NCBI RefSeq assembly: GCF_009695775.1 | Contig: NZ_VUNG01000013.1 | Location: forward strand, 1-64,000 | From: Hallella mizrahii | GTDB lineage: Bacteria > Bacteroidota > Bacteroidia > Bacteroidales > Bacteroidaceae | Direction of reading: 5' to 3' | DNA length: 64,000 nucleotides | Shown here: one piece after another, positions 37,748 through 47,126 of the stretch | Layout of the letters: every line of letters begins with the position of its first letter | Position numbering within the stretch: the stretch's first letter is position 1 | The notes under the pieces: generated by a model | Told to the model about the DNA's origin: nothing | The model's input: only the letters and a program-made list of their open reading frames with translations | Database searches by the model: none | Program-made: the position numbers and the translations under genes

Positions 37748-39958
37748 ATGGAAAACAAAGAGTTGCGCAACGCATGGGAATTTGCCGAGCACACCGGCAT
37801 CAGCATCTTTCTCACCGGAAAGGCAGGAACGGGCAAGACCACTTTTCTCAAGACGCTCAAGGAGCATTCCTCCAAGCGCATGATTGTGGTGGCACCTACT
37901 GGTGTGGCGGCCATCAATGCCGGCGGCGTGACCATCCACAGTTTTTTCCAGTTGCCGCTATCGCCCTATGTGCCGGGCACTACATTCAAGGATCGCTATG
38001 ACTTCGGCAAGGAGAAAAGGCGCATCATCCGCACGCTCGACATGCTTGTCATCGACGAGATCTCTATGGTGCGCAGCGACTTGCTCGACGCCATCGACAA
38101 TGTGTTGCGACGCTATCGCGATCCGACACTGCCCTTTGGCGGTGTACAGCTGCTGATGATCGGAGATTTGCACCAGCTCACGCCTGTGGTCACACCGCGC
38201 GACGAGGAACTGTTGCGCCCTTACTACGACACTCCCTATTTCTTTGGCAGCCATGCCCTGCAGCAGACGAGTTACGTCACCATCCAACTCACACATGTCT
38301 ACCGTCAGCAGGACCAGGCGTTTATCGACATCCTCAACCATGTGCGCGACGGTGTGCCGACGGCCGAGGATCTTGCCCGTCTCAACGCCCGCTGCAAGCC
38401 GATGTTCATACCAAAAGCTGAAGAAGGATACATTCGGCTGACCACCCACAACCGCATGGCAGACAGCTACAACGACAATGAGTTGCACAAGCTGCCCGGC
38501 AAGCGCTATGTCTTCAAGGCTGAGATTGAGAAAGAATTTCCAGAGAGCAGCTATCCTGCCGATGTCAACCTTGAACTGAAGCAGGGCGCACAGGTGATGT
38601 TCATCAAGAACGATCCTTCACCCTCACACCTATATTATAATGGACGCATCGGACATGTCGTCGGCTTTGAGGAAGGAAAGATCATTGTGAAGTGCCCCGG
38701 CGACGACTACACCATCAGCGTGGAGCCCGCCGAATGGGAGAACACTCGCTACGCCATCAACGAGGAGACAAAGGTCATCGAGCCGCAGGTGCTCGGCGCC
38801 TTCCGTCAATATCCCTTGCGGCTGGCCTGGGCCATCACCATCCACAAGAGCCAGGGACTGACCTTTGAGCACGCCATCATCGACGCGAGTGCTTCCTTCG
38901 CTTCGGGACAAGTCTATGTGGCATTGAGCCGCTGCAAGAGTCTCGAGGGGCTTGTCCTCGCCTCGCAGATACAGCCCCGCAACATCATCGGCGACGCACG
39001 TGTCAACGACTACATCGCCCGACAGCAGAGCGAGGCGGAGAAGAGCATCGAGGCTCTGCCCGCCCTCAAGGAGGAATACTATCGCACGCAGCTCTACGAC
39101 CTCTTTAACTTCATGCCGCTCTTTGCTGCTGAGCAGCAGCTCCACCGCCTCTTGCTGGAGTATTTCCGGCAGTTTCCCAAGCTCACCAACTATCATGGTA
39201 CGGTCATCGACCAACTGAAGCAGAAGGTTATCGACGTGGCGCTGCGCTGGCGCTCGGTCATCCAGCAGACATCTGTCGAGGGATTGCATGAGCCTGCCTT
39301 TCTAGAAAGGGTGAAGCGCAGTGCGGCTTACTTCGTCACGGGACTGGAGGAAATGCTGCCCGACGCCATCGAGAAAACAAAGATGGCCAGCACCAACAAC
39401 AAGCGCGGCATGCAGCTCTTCGACGAGCGCTACAAGGATCTCTGGCTGGCTTATCTGTCCAAAGACCGGTTGCTCAGGACCATGGAAGAAACTCCCTTTA
39501 CCGTCTCGGCCTATATGCAGGCCAAGCAGGAGGCTACGCTCGACGCCATGGATGTGGTGATGCCCGGCAGCAGGCCACGGAAGAGAAAGAGTAGCGTGGC
39601 TTCGCCCGTGTCGACTTCTTCAACTGAGCGCACTACGCCCAAGGCCGCTAAGGCACCCCGCGTGTCTACCTATGTCCAGACCTACACGCTCTTCCGCCAA
39701 GGCAAGACACCGCAGCAGATCGCCGAAGAGCGCCATCTGGCCCTCAGCACCATTCTCAGTCACCTGGTACCTTACGTAAGTTCCGGGCAGATCAGTGCCG
39801 ACAAGATCATCGACGGCGAGAAAGTGAAGGCTATCCGTCACGCCATAGCGCAGTTGCCCGAGAATGCCACGACGGAAGATCGCAAGGCGGCTTGTCCGCC
39901 GGGCGTGACGCCGGCAGAGTTCTATTTCATTCTCAAAAGCATGCCGACAAACGAATAG
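37748..39958 (+). CDS. PIF1-like SF1 helicase with C-terminal HTH domain
   Basis: Walker A FLTGKAGTGKTTFL; VIDEISMVRSDLLDAID; RLAWAITIHKSQGLTFEHAIID; C-terminal TLFRQGKTPQQIAEERHLALSTILSHL. Confidence 0.9.
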   Translation: MENKELRNAWEFAEHTGISIFLTGKAGTGKTTFLKTLKEHSSKRMIVVAPTGVAAINAGGVTIHSFFQLPLSPYVPGTTFKDRYDFGKEKRRIIRTLDMLVIDEISMVRSDLLDAIDNVLRRYRDPTLPFGGVQLLMIGDLHQLTPVVTPRDEELLRPYYDTPYFFGSHALQQTSYVTIQLTHVYRQQDQAFIDILNHVRDGVPTAEDLARLNARCKPMFIPKAEEGYIRLTTHNRMADSYNDNELHKLPGKRYVFKAEIEKEFPESSYPADVNLELKQGAQVMFIKNDPSPSHLYYNGRIGHVVGFEEGKIIVKCPGDDYTISVEPAEWENTRYAINEETKVIEPQVLGAFRQYPLRLAWAITIHKSQGLTFEHAIIDASASFASGQVYVALSRCKSLEGLVLASQIQPRNIIGDARVNDYIARQQSEAEKSIEALPALKEEYYRTQLYDLFNFMPLFAAEQQLHRLLLEYFRQFPKLTNYHGTVIDQLKQKVIDVALRWRSVIQQTSVEGLHEPAFLERVKRSAAYFVTGLEEMLPDAIEKTKMASTNNKRGMQLFDERYKDLWLAYLSKDRLLRTMEETPFTVSAYMQAKQEATLDAMDVVMPGSRPRKRKSSVASPVSTSSTERTTPKAAKAPRVSTYVQTYTLFRQGKTPQQIAEERHLALSTILSHLVPYVSSGQISADKIIDGEKVKAIRHAIAQLPENATTEDRKAACPPGVTPAEFYFILKSMPTNE

Positions 39959-40313
39959 CGCATGATGAAAGAAAATTGATACAAGGCTAAATGGGAAAGG
40001 ATAAGGCTGCCGAACAAGTTGAAGCTCGAATGGTAAATGTACTCCCAAAACTGTAAACTAAAGAGGTCTTAATGTAGGCTTTCCGTTCCTCCAGACCAAC
40101 ACGAAAATCTCTTAGTTATCCATTCTAGCACGGAAGCCAGTGGCCGGGTAGTGATGATGGCTTTTGTTAGGCCTGTCTGTGCATTTGTATAGTCTTGATA
40201 TGTCTGATTTTGATGCGGACTACCGAGTCTTTTTCCCCATTTTTTGCTCTTGTCTAAAGTACTGTACGGTATGACAGAGCTGGTATGAATGGTGAAAGCT
40301 GTTTTTTTCTCCG

Positions 40314-41327
40314 TTATTTCTTCTTTCCATCAAGTATTTTTCTTGCAGTCTCGATGATGGTGTCGCGGTTGCGGTAGAAATCCTCCATAGTTAGGGATAC
40401 GCTGATGTCGGGTGCCATGCCATTCTCTGTACTTTGTTTGTCGCGGTCAAACATCGGGCAGGAAGAGAAACGGATGCTCCAACCGTTGGGGAGTTCGCTG
40501 GAGAAGGGCAGGCCTGCGCCGCCACCGGTGCGGTCACCCACGATCGTGACGTTGGGACAACAGCGCATATACTTCACAAACTCGTTGGCAGCCGAGTAGA
40601 CCTGTCGGTTGGTGAGCACCACGACGGGTTTCTGCCAGCGTAGTCCCTTTCCGGGTTTCAGCCACTGCTCCTGCATGGGTGAGAAGTCGTTATGGCCTTT
40701 TCCCGTTTTGTGTCGGATGTAGCCAACGAGAATGCTTTCGTTGGTGAAGCGGGCGGCCAGCTCCTCAGCACTGGTGATCATGCCGCCGCCATTGTCGCGC
40801 AGGTCGATGATCAGCCCACGGCATGGAGCGAGATAGAGTAGGATGTCGTCGAGGTTGCCGCTGCCGATGTTGTTCTCGAAGGTGGCGCAGCGCAGGTATC
40901 CGATCTGGTCGTCGAGGATGCGGTACTTCATGCCGCTGGCGATGCGGTAGTCGGTGCCGAGATAGCGGCTGACGAGCGTATCGCTGTAGTTGCTGGGGTA
41001 GTTCTCGTGGAAACCCCAGTAGCGGGTATAGTCAAAGGAAGCAAAAAGGTTGACGTGTCCGTCCTTGAGGGTAGCGAGCATGTTGCCGAGAACCTCAAGG
41101 AGCTGTTCGTCGGTCATCTGACTGTTGATCTGCCGTGCATAGACCGTGTGGATGGAGTCCCAGTCGATGCCTTTCTCCTGAAAGAAGCAATAGTGCTCGT
41201 CCATGATTTTCCACAGTGCCTCGAAGTTGCCCTTGGGGTTGTCGGCAAACTGGTCCTCGTCGACGCAGGCGGCACAGAGCAGCAGGGCGGAGAGAAAGAG
41301 AAGGAGATGGCGAACGATGATTTTCAT
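40314..41327 (-). CDS. S41 family peptidase (lipoprotein)
   Basis: Lipobox LLLCAAC; GLIIDLRDNGGG; VVVLTNRQVYSAANEFV. Confidence 0.88.
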   Translation of the reverse strand: MKIIVRHLLLFLSALLLCAACVDEDQFADNPKGNFEALWKIMDEHYCFFQEKGIDWDSIHTVYARQINSQMTDEQLLEVLGNMLATLKDGHVNLFASFDYTRYWGFHENYPSNYSDTLVSRYLGTDYRIASGMKYRILDDQIGYLRCATFENNIGSGNLDDILLYLAPCRGLIIDLRDNGGGMITSAEELAARFTNESILVGYIRHKTGKGHNDFSPMQEQWLKPGKGLRWQKPVVVLTNRQVYSAANEFVKYMRCCPNVTIVGDRTGGGAGLPFSSELPNGWSIRFSSCPMFDRDKQSTENGMAPDISVSLTMEDFYRNRDTIIETARKILDGKKK

Positions 41328-41339
41328 AGGCAGGGGGGA

Positions 41340-42125
41340 TCAATAGCACCATCCGAGGGTGATGCTGTGGGTGTATTGGTGGTATTTGAGGTTGTTGGCT
41401 TTCATCTGCCGGTATTCGCCGAGGTAGCCCACGCGGAAGGTGGTGCGCCACAGCCGGAAGTCCACGCTCAGATGCTGATAGAGCTGTGGGGCGCTGAAGG
41501 GTGAGGTGCACACGATGTTGTGGTCGTAGTTGCCGCGGGAGAAGATCTCGTAGTACGACTGTCCGTAGTTGGGCGAGAAGGCCATGCCGATGAGGGGCAG
41601 GGTCACGTCGTAGTGCAGGGCGAGTGGGTGGCGCCCGGTGCGCAGCTGCCAGGAGAGGCGTGCGGTGGGGTCGATGCTCAGTGCGATGCGTGCCTGTGCC
41701 GGATTGTTGCTGTTGCGGGTGTCATAGGCTCCGCCGAGTGTGCCGTCGATGGCACCTCCGGCGAGCAGCGTCAGCCGTGGGGCAGCCCAGTGCCAGCGAT
41801 ACATCCATCCGAGCCTTAGGTTGTAGAGCAGGGTGAGCAGCGAGTTGTCGTTGCCGCGTGTGCCGGCCACGCCGACGAGCACGTGGTGGACGGTCTCTCG
41901 GACGATGTGGCTGCTGTCACGGCGGCTGAGCGACTGGGAGAGATAGCCAAACTCGGTGCCCGTGAACTTCTCCTGCGAGAGATAGGTATCGAGGATGTCG
42001 GTGTAGCCCACACTCAGTTGCCCGGCCCGCTCGCGCTCCGTGGCATGTTGAGTGGGCTGGCTTTCCTGGGCCGCAAGGCTTGCAGCGATGGCGGCGATAG
42101 CGATGGTTGTGGTTAGTCGACTCAT
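41340..42125 (-). CDS. DUF3316 domain protein
   Basis: Signal peptide; beta-rich sequence with NDNSLLTLLYNLRLGWMY and YDTRNSNNPAQARI. Confidence 0.75.
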   Translation of the reverse strand: MSRLTTTIAIAAIAASLAAQESQPTQHATERERAGQLSVGYTDILDTYLSQEKFTGTEFGYLSQSLSRRDSSHIVRETVHHVLVGVAGTRGNDNSLLTLLYNLRLGWMYRWHWAAPRLTLLAGGAIDGTLGGAYDTRNSNNPAQARIALSIDPTARLSWQLRTGRHPLALHYDVTLPLIGMAFSPNYGQSYYEIFSRGNYDHNIVCTSPFSAPQLYQHLSVDFRLWRTTFRVGYLGEYRQMKANNLKYHQYTHSITLGWCY

Positions 42126-42245
42126 AATGGTCAGATAGTATATAATAGGGAGATCTCTTAAACTTCCTGCTCTTCTCTTCTAGCTCCGGCCCCTCTCTAG
42201 CTCCCCCCAGAGGGGGAGAAAGGCGATACCCGAGCGCTGTGGTGT

Positions 42246-42396
42246 TGATGGTTTTGCGGTCCTCCCCCCTTGGGGGGAGTTAGAGGAGGGCTGTATTGAT
42301 GGTTTTGCGGTCCTCCCCCCTTGGGGGGGAGCTAGAGGAGGGCTGTATTGATGGTTTTGCGGTCCTCCCCCCTCGGGGGGAGCTAGAGGGGGGCTC
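42246..42396. repeat. Three tandem 51-52 bp units carrying CTCCCCCCTTGGGGGGAG hairpins
   Basis: Units start at 42246, 42297 and 42349; the array abuts the parC stop codon. Confidence 0.9.
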
Positions 42397-45135
42397 CTAC
42401 TCTGGAAACAAGTTGAGCTGTCCCGTTATCTCGTCGATGACCTGCTGCTGCGACTTACCGGCATCAGGGTCGAGGTTCTCCTCCGGTCCGTTGTCCTCGG
42501 GATTGTTGTCCTCCGGCTCCGGGTCAGGCTGCCTGAGCGGTTCGAGTTCTTCCACTTTGTCGACCTGCCATGTGGCGATGCGCTTGCCTTTGGCCTTAAA
42601 GCCCTTCACGGCGATGAAGCTGTCCACGTCGATGTCCATCGGGGCGCGTGCCGCATCGGCACCGCCGAAGGTCACACGCACACGCGGATAGACAGTGTCG
42701 GTGAGCAATAGCAACTGGCTGTCGGGGTTGTCGCCAAGGAAGTTCTGGTGCTTTCGGGTGGCCTCCATCTGGAAGCGCTTGATATAAGCGTAGCCGTTGT
42801 TGTCGGCATCGAAGAGTACTGCCGTCCACACCTTGTCGGGTTTCCACTTTTCTATGATGCGGATGTTGTCCTCATAGTGGTTGTTCTGGTCGAAGTCCGT
42901 GATGTAGAATTCATTGTTGTCGAGCACCACGAGGATGCTGTCGTCGTTGTAGAACTCACCGAGCAGTCTTCCGTGCTCCTCATAGTTGATGCGGTTGACA
43001 TCCGGGTCGAACCACACCTTGCGGCCTCCGAGAGTGGAGTGTCCGTGGCTTTTGAGCGAGATGCGGTGGATGCTCTGCTTTGAGAGCAGGTTGCCGTGTG
43101 CCGTGCGCCCTTTGATAGGCACCTCGGCGAAATCCTTGTCCATGAAGATGTTTTGCTTCTTCTTGGTTGGGTCGGGGTCGAGGGTGACCTTGATGATCTC
43201 TGCCTCGCCGTTAGGGTTGGCAGTGAAGTACAGCACACGCGATCCAGGCTTTCCCTGCGTGAGGTCGTAGTCGCGGTCGCGGATGATGCTGGTGATGTTG
43301 AAGCGTTTGATATAGTATTTGCCCTGTCGGCCGTCGCGGTAGACGACATTGTAGACCGTGCGCTTGTCGTTGCGCTTAAACACCTGCACCCAGAGAATGT
43401 TCTTGCCCACAAAGATCTTGTCTGCTACACGGATGACCTTGTACTTGCCGTCGCGGTAGAAGATGATGATGTCGTCGAGGTCGGAGCAGTTGCACACGAA
43501 CTCATCCTTCTTCAGTCCCGTGCCTACGAAGCCGTCCTGGCGGTTGATATAGAGTTTCTCATTGGCTTCGACCACCTTGGCGGAATCGATATTTTCGAAG
43601 CTGCGTATCTCGGTACGGCGCGGATGGTCTTTGCCGTAGGTGTCTTTGAGATGTTGGAACCAGGCGATGGTGACATCAGTCATGTGAGCCAGGTCATGGT
43701 CGATGCCTTTGATCTCGGCTTTAATCTTTGCCATGAGCTGGTCGGCCTTGTCCTTATTATATTTCAGGATGCGTTGCATCTTGATCTCTAACAGTCTCAG
43801 GTAGTCGTCGCGAGTGATGTCGCGCAGCAGTTGTGGCTTGTAGGGCGTGAACTTCTCGTCGAGGAATTTTACGACAGCATCCTGGTTGGCAGCCTGCTCG
43901 AAGCGCCGCTCCTTGTACATGCGTTCCTCGATGAAGATACGCTCCAGAGAGGCAAAGAACAGTTGCTCCTGCAGTTCTCCCTTGCGGATGAGCAGTTCCT
44001 TGCGCAGCAGTCCCATCGTGCGGTCGGTGCTGTGGCGCAGCACATCGCTCACGGTGAGGAAGCACGGTTTGTTGTCCTCGATGACACAGCAGTTGGGCGA
44101 GATGTTGATCTCGCAGTCCGTGAAGGCATAGAGGGCGTCGATGGTCTTGTCCGACGATGTGCCCGGGGTGAGCTGTACCTGAATCTCCACGTCGCGGGCC
44201 GTCATGTCGATGACACGGCGGGCTTTGATCTTTCCTTTCTCGATGGCTTTGGTGATGGAGTCTTGCAGGGTAGCGGCGGTTTTGGTGTAGGGCACCTCGC
44301 GGATGACGAGCGTCTTGTTGTCGAGTTTGTCGATTTTGGCTCTTACGCGCACCACGCCGCCGCGCTGTCCGTCGTTGTATTTGCTCACGTCGATGGCACC
44401 GCCGGTAGGGAAGTCGGGATAGAGATGAAACTCCTCGCCTTTGAGGTAGTGGATGGCAGCGTCGCAAATCTCGTTGAAGTTATGCGGCAGTACCTTGCTG
44501 GAGAGTCCTACGGCGATGCCGTCGGCACCCTGTGCCAGCAGCAGCGGAAACTTCACGGGCAGGGTCACGGGCTCTTTGTTGCGTCCGTCGTAGCTCATTT
44601 GCCACTCAGTGGTCTTCGGGTTGAAGACCGTCTCAAGTGCAAATTTCGAGAGGCGCGCCTCGATATATCGGGGAGCGGCGGCACGGTCACCAGTGAGGAT
44701 ATTGCCCCAGTTGCCCTGCGTGTCGATGAGCAGATTTTTCTGTCCGAGCTGTACGAGCGCGTCGCCGATAGAGGCGTCGCCGTGAGGATGGAACTGCATG
44801 GTGTGCCCCACGATGTTGGCCACCTTATTGTAGCGTCCGTCGTCCATGCGCTTCATGGAGTGAAGGATACGGCGCTGCACAGGCTTCAGTCCATCCTCGA
44901 TCTGCGGCACAGCGCGCTCGAGGATGACATAGGAGGCATAGTCCAGAAACCAGTTCTTGTACATGCCGCTGAGATGATGCACGGCAGAGGCGTCGAAGCG
45001 GTCGGCGGGTTTGTAGTCGGAGTGCTCATCCTCGGTAAGCTCGTCGTCGTCCGATGGCTGTCCCCCTTCGTTGGGCTTGCCGGTGCTGCTATCTTTCAGC
45101 TCTTTATCTTTGTCTATTGTCTTGTCGTCGTCCAT
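42397..45135 (-). CDS. parC: DNA gyrase/topoisomerase IV subunit A
   Basis: LKPVQRRILHSMKRMDDGRYNKVANIVGHTMQFHPHGDASIGDALVQ; AAPRYIEARLSKFA. Confidence 0.9.
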   Translation of the reverse strand: MDDDKTIDKDKELKDSSTGKPNEGGQPSDDDELTEDEHSDYKPADRFDASAVHHLSGMYKNWFLDYASYVILERAVPQIEDGLKPVQRRILHSMKRMDDGRYNKVANIVGHTMQFHPHGDASIGDALVQLGQKNLLIDTQGNWGNILTGDRAAAPRYIEARLSKFALETVFNPKTTEWQMSYDGRNKEPVTLPVKFPLLLAQGADGIAVGLSSKVLPHNFNEICDAAIHYLKGEEFHLYPDFPTGGAIDVSKYNDGQRGGVVRVRAKIDKLDNKTLVIREVPYTKTAATLQDSITKAIEKGKIKARRVIDMTARDVEIQVQLTPGTSSDKTIDALYAFTDCEINISPNCCVIEDNKPCFLTVSDVLRHSTDRTMGLLRKELLIRKGELQEQLFFASLERIFIEERMYKERRFEQAANQDAVVKFLDEKFTPYKPQLLRDITRDDYLRLLEIKMQRILKYNKDKADQLMAKIKAEIKGIDHDLAHMTDVTIAWFQHLKDTYGKDHPRRTEIRSFENIDSAKVVEANEKLYINRQDGFVGTGLKKDEFVCNCSDLDDIIIFYRDGKYKVIRVADKIFVGKNILWVQVFKRNDKRTVYNVVYRDGRQGKYYIKRFNITSIIRDRDYDLTQGKPGSRVLYFTANPNGEAEIIKVTLDPDPTKKKQNIFMDKDFAEVPIKGRTAHGNLLSKQSIHRISLKSHGHSTLGGRKVWFDPDVNRINYEEHGRLLGEFYNDDSILVVLDNNEFYITDFDQNNHYEDNIRIIEKWKPDKVWTAVLFDADNNGYAYIKRFQMEATRKHQNFLGDNPDSQLLLLTDTVYPRVRVTFGGADAARAPMDIDVDSFIAVKGFKAKGKRIATWQVDKVEELEPLRQPDPEPEDNNPEDNGPEENLDPDAGKSQQQVIDEITGQLNLFPE

Positions 45136-45160
45136 ATAAATGATTGGCGTATGTTTCTTG

Positions 45161-45168
45161 CAAAGTTA
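45161..45168 (-). promoter_or_regulatory. -7 box TAACTTTG for parC
   Basis: CAAAGTTA on + strand, divergent from the MATE promoter. Confidence 0.5.
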
Positions 45169-45202
45169 ATAAAAAAGGAGAAGAAAGCAAAATATTCTTC
45201 GT

Positions 45203-45210
45203 AACTTTGC
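45203..45210 (+). promoter_or_regulatory. -7 box TAACTTTG for the MATE gene
   Basis: TAnnTTTG match 17 nt before the ATG. Confidence 0.5.
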
Positions 45211-45227
45211 ACTAAAAACAGACACCA

Positions 45228-46568
45228 ATGAAGAAATACTTAAGCCATTACCGGGCGCTCGTCATGTTGGGCACACCGCTGATCATCGGGCAGATCGGCG
45301 TGGTGCTTCAGAACTTTGCCGACACACTGATGATCGGTCACCACACTACCGTGGAGCTTGCAGCGGCATCGCTGGTGAGCAACATCTTCATATTAGGACT
45401 GCTCATGGCGATGGGCTTTGCCCTGTGTATGACACCGCTTATCGGCAAAGCCTATGGACAGGGCGACGTGGCCAGCATCGGATCGACGGTGAAAAACGGA
45501 CTGGCAGTGAACACGCTGGCTGCCCTCGTGCTGATGGCTGTCTACACGGTGCTCTATTTCTTTCTCGACAAGTTGGGTCAGCCCGACGAGCTCTTGCCCT
45601 ATGTGCGCCCTTACTATCTCATCAACTTGGTGTCGATTCCCTTTGTCTGTTGGGTCAACGGATTGAAGCAGCTCTTCGATGCCACCACTGACACGAAGAC
45701 ACCGATGTGGATACTCCTCGGTGGCAATGCGCTGAACATCGTGGGCAACTGGCTGCTCATCTATGGCCACTGTGGCTTTCCCGAGATGGGTATCACCGGT
45801 GCGGGGCTTTCCACGCTTGCTGCCCGCGTGACGATGTTCGTAGCCATCGCCTTATGTTTTGCCTTTTCCGGGCGTCATCGTGGCGAACGCGCTGCCTTCC
45901 GGAAGAGTCGGGTGTGCCGTGGCGAGATGCGCTCGCTCATCGTCTTGGGCACGCCCATCAGCCTACAGATGGGCATGGAGAGCGGGGCATGGTCGCTGTG
46001 CAGCATCATCGTGGGCTGGATAGGCACCAATGCTTTGGCCGGACACCAGATCATGCTCACCATCAGCCAGCTCTTCTTTCAGTTCTATTATGCGCTTGCC
46101 TCGGCCGTGTCTATTCGCGTGAGCCACTTCCATGGGCAACACGACTACACGGCCATACGGCGTACGGCATGGGCAGGATGCCATCTCAACTTCATGATCG
46201 CGATCCTCGTATCAGTACCTGTGATCATCTTCCGCGAGCAAATGGGCTTCCTTTTCACCAGTTCGCCTAAGGTGGCGGCAGAGGTGGCCAGTGCCATCGT
46301 GCCGCTGATCATCTATCAGTTCAGCGACGGCTTGCAGTGTACCTTCAGCAATGCGATGCGTGGTCTGGCTTATGTCAAGCCGGTGATGCTCGTAGCCTTT
46401 CTCTCTTATTTCGTAGTATCGCTGCCCTTGGCTTATCTCTTCGGCATCAGCCTGCATGGCGGCTTAGTGGGCGTGTGGTTCTCCTTCCCCTTCGGACTCA
46501 CTATTGCGGGAGTACTCTACTACTATTTCTATCATCGTCGCCTGCTGTCCTTGGAAAAGACAGAGTAA
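45228..46568 (+). CDS. MATE family efflux transporter
   Basis: 12-TM protein; GTPLIIGQIGVVLQNFADTLMIGHHT; LVMLGTP. Confidence 0.92.
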   Translation: MKKYLSHYRALVMLGTPLIIGQIGVVLQNFADTLMIGHHTTVELAAASLVSNIFILGLLMAMGFALCMTPLIGKAYGQGDVASIGSTVKNGLAVNTLAALVLMAVYTVLYFFLDKLGQPDELLPYVRPYYLINLVSIPFVCWVNGLKQLFDATTDTKTPMWILLGGNALNIVGNWLLIYGHCGFPEMGITGAGLSTLAARVTMFVAIALCFAFSGRHRGERAAFRKSRVCRGEMRSLIVLGTPISLQMGMESGAWSLCSIIVGWIGTNALAGHQIMLTISQLFFQFYYALASAVSIRVSHFHGQHDYTAIRRTAWAGCHLNFMIAILVSVPVIIFREQMGFLFTSSPKVAAEVASAIVPLIIYQFSDGLQCTFSNAMRGLAYVKPVMLVAFLSYFVVSLPLAYLFGISLHGGLVGVWFSFPFGLTIAGVLYYYFYHRRLLSLEKTE

Positions 46569-46697
46569 GGGCTTTAAAGACAGAGTAACAAAGTAAGGCT
46601 TTTAATAAGACAGAGTAACAAAGTAAACAGATTGGGAAATAGAACAGACAGAGTAACAAAGTAAGGCTTTTAAATAAGACAGAGTAACAAAGTAAAC
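46557..46697. repeat. Five copies of (A)AGACAGAGTAA, the first being the MATE stop-codon region
   Basis: Copies at 46557, 46577, 46607, 46646 and 46676; alternating spacers give a ~69 bp higher-order repeat. Confidence 0.9.
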
Positions 46698-46717
46698 ATA
46701 TTGCTTAGCAGACAGCC

Positions 46718-47035
46718 TCAAAGTTTCCATTGACAGCGGTTCATGTCTACGCAACCGTTGGACTTGAAGAGAACGCCATCCTGGACGAGTCGCTCCCGCT
46801 GTTCCGGGAAGACGGGAGAGAGGCGCCCAGCACTGTTGATAACACGGTGGCAGGGAAGATGCATGTCCTCAGGTACGCGACTGAGCCAAAAGCCCACCTG
46901 ACGGGCATGATGGGGACAGCCGGCCAGGGTAGCTACTTGGCCGTAAGTGAGCACACGCCCGGTGGGTATCTGCCTGACAATATCGTAGACAGCCTCCACA
47001 AACTCCCTTCTCTTGTCTGCTTTTGCGTCCTTCAT
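46718..47035 (-). CDS. MGMT-family (O6-alkylguanine transferase-like) protein
   Basis: PTGRVLTYGQVATLAG...LPCHRVINSAGRLS; short, single domain. Confidence 0.87.
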   Translation of the reverse strand: MKDAKADKRREFVEAVYDIVRQIPTGRVLTYGQVATLAGCPHHARQVGFWLSRVPEDMHLPCHRVINSAGRLSPVFPEQRERLVQDGVLFKSNGCVDMNRCQWKL

Positions 47036-47046
47036 TATGCACTATT

Positions 47047-47126
47047 TATTATTTTTTATTTTTTATTTTTTATTTATACACTATACATTATACATTATAC
47101 ATTATACATTATACATTATACATTAT
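47047..47126. repeat. Two adjacent heptanucleotide microsatellites: (ATTTTTT)n and (TATACAT)6
   Basis: Read directly; six TATACAT units at 47082-47123. Confidence 0.92.

Noticed and set aside
42246-42396. Possible CRISPR array
   Set aside because: Three contiguous units without unique spacers; it is a tandem repeat.
43831-45204. 457 aa plus-strand ORF antisense to parC
   Set aside because: parC on the other strand has clear conserved motifs; this ORF has none.
46557-46697. Possible CRISPR-like array downstream of MATE
   Set aside because: Repeats are 12-30 bp and spacers are themselves repeated in an alternating pattern; no cas genes nearby.
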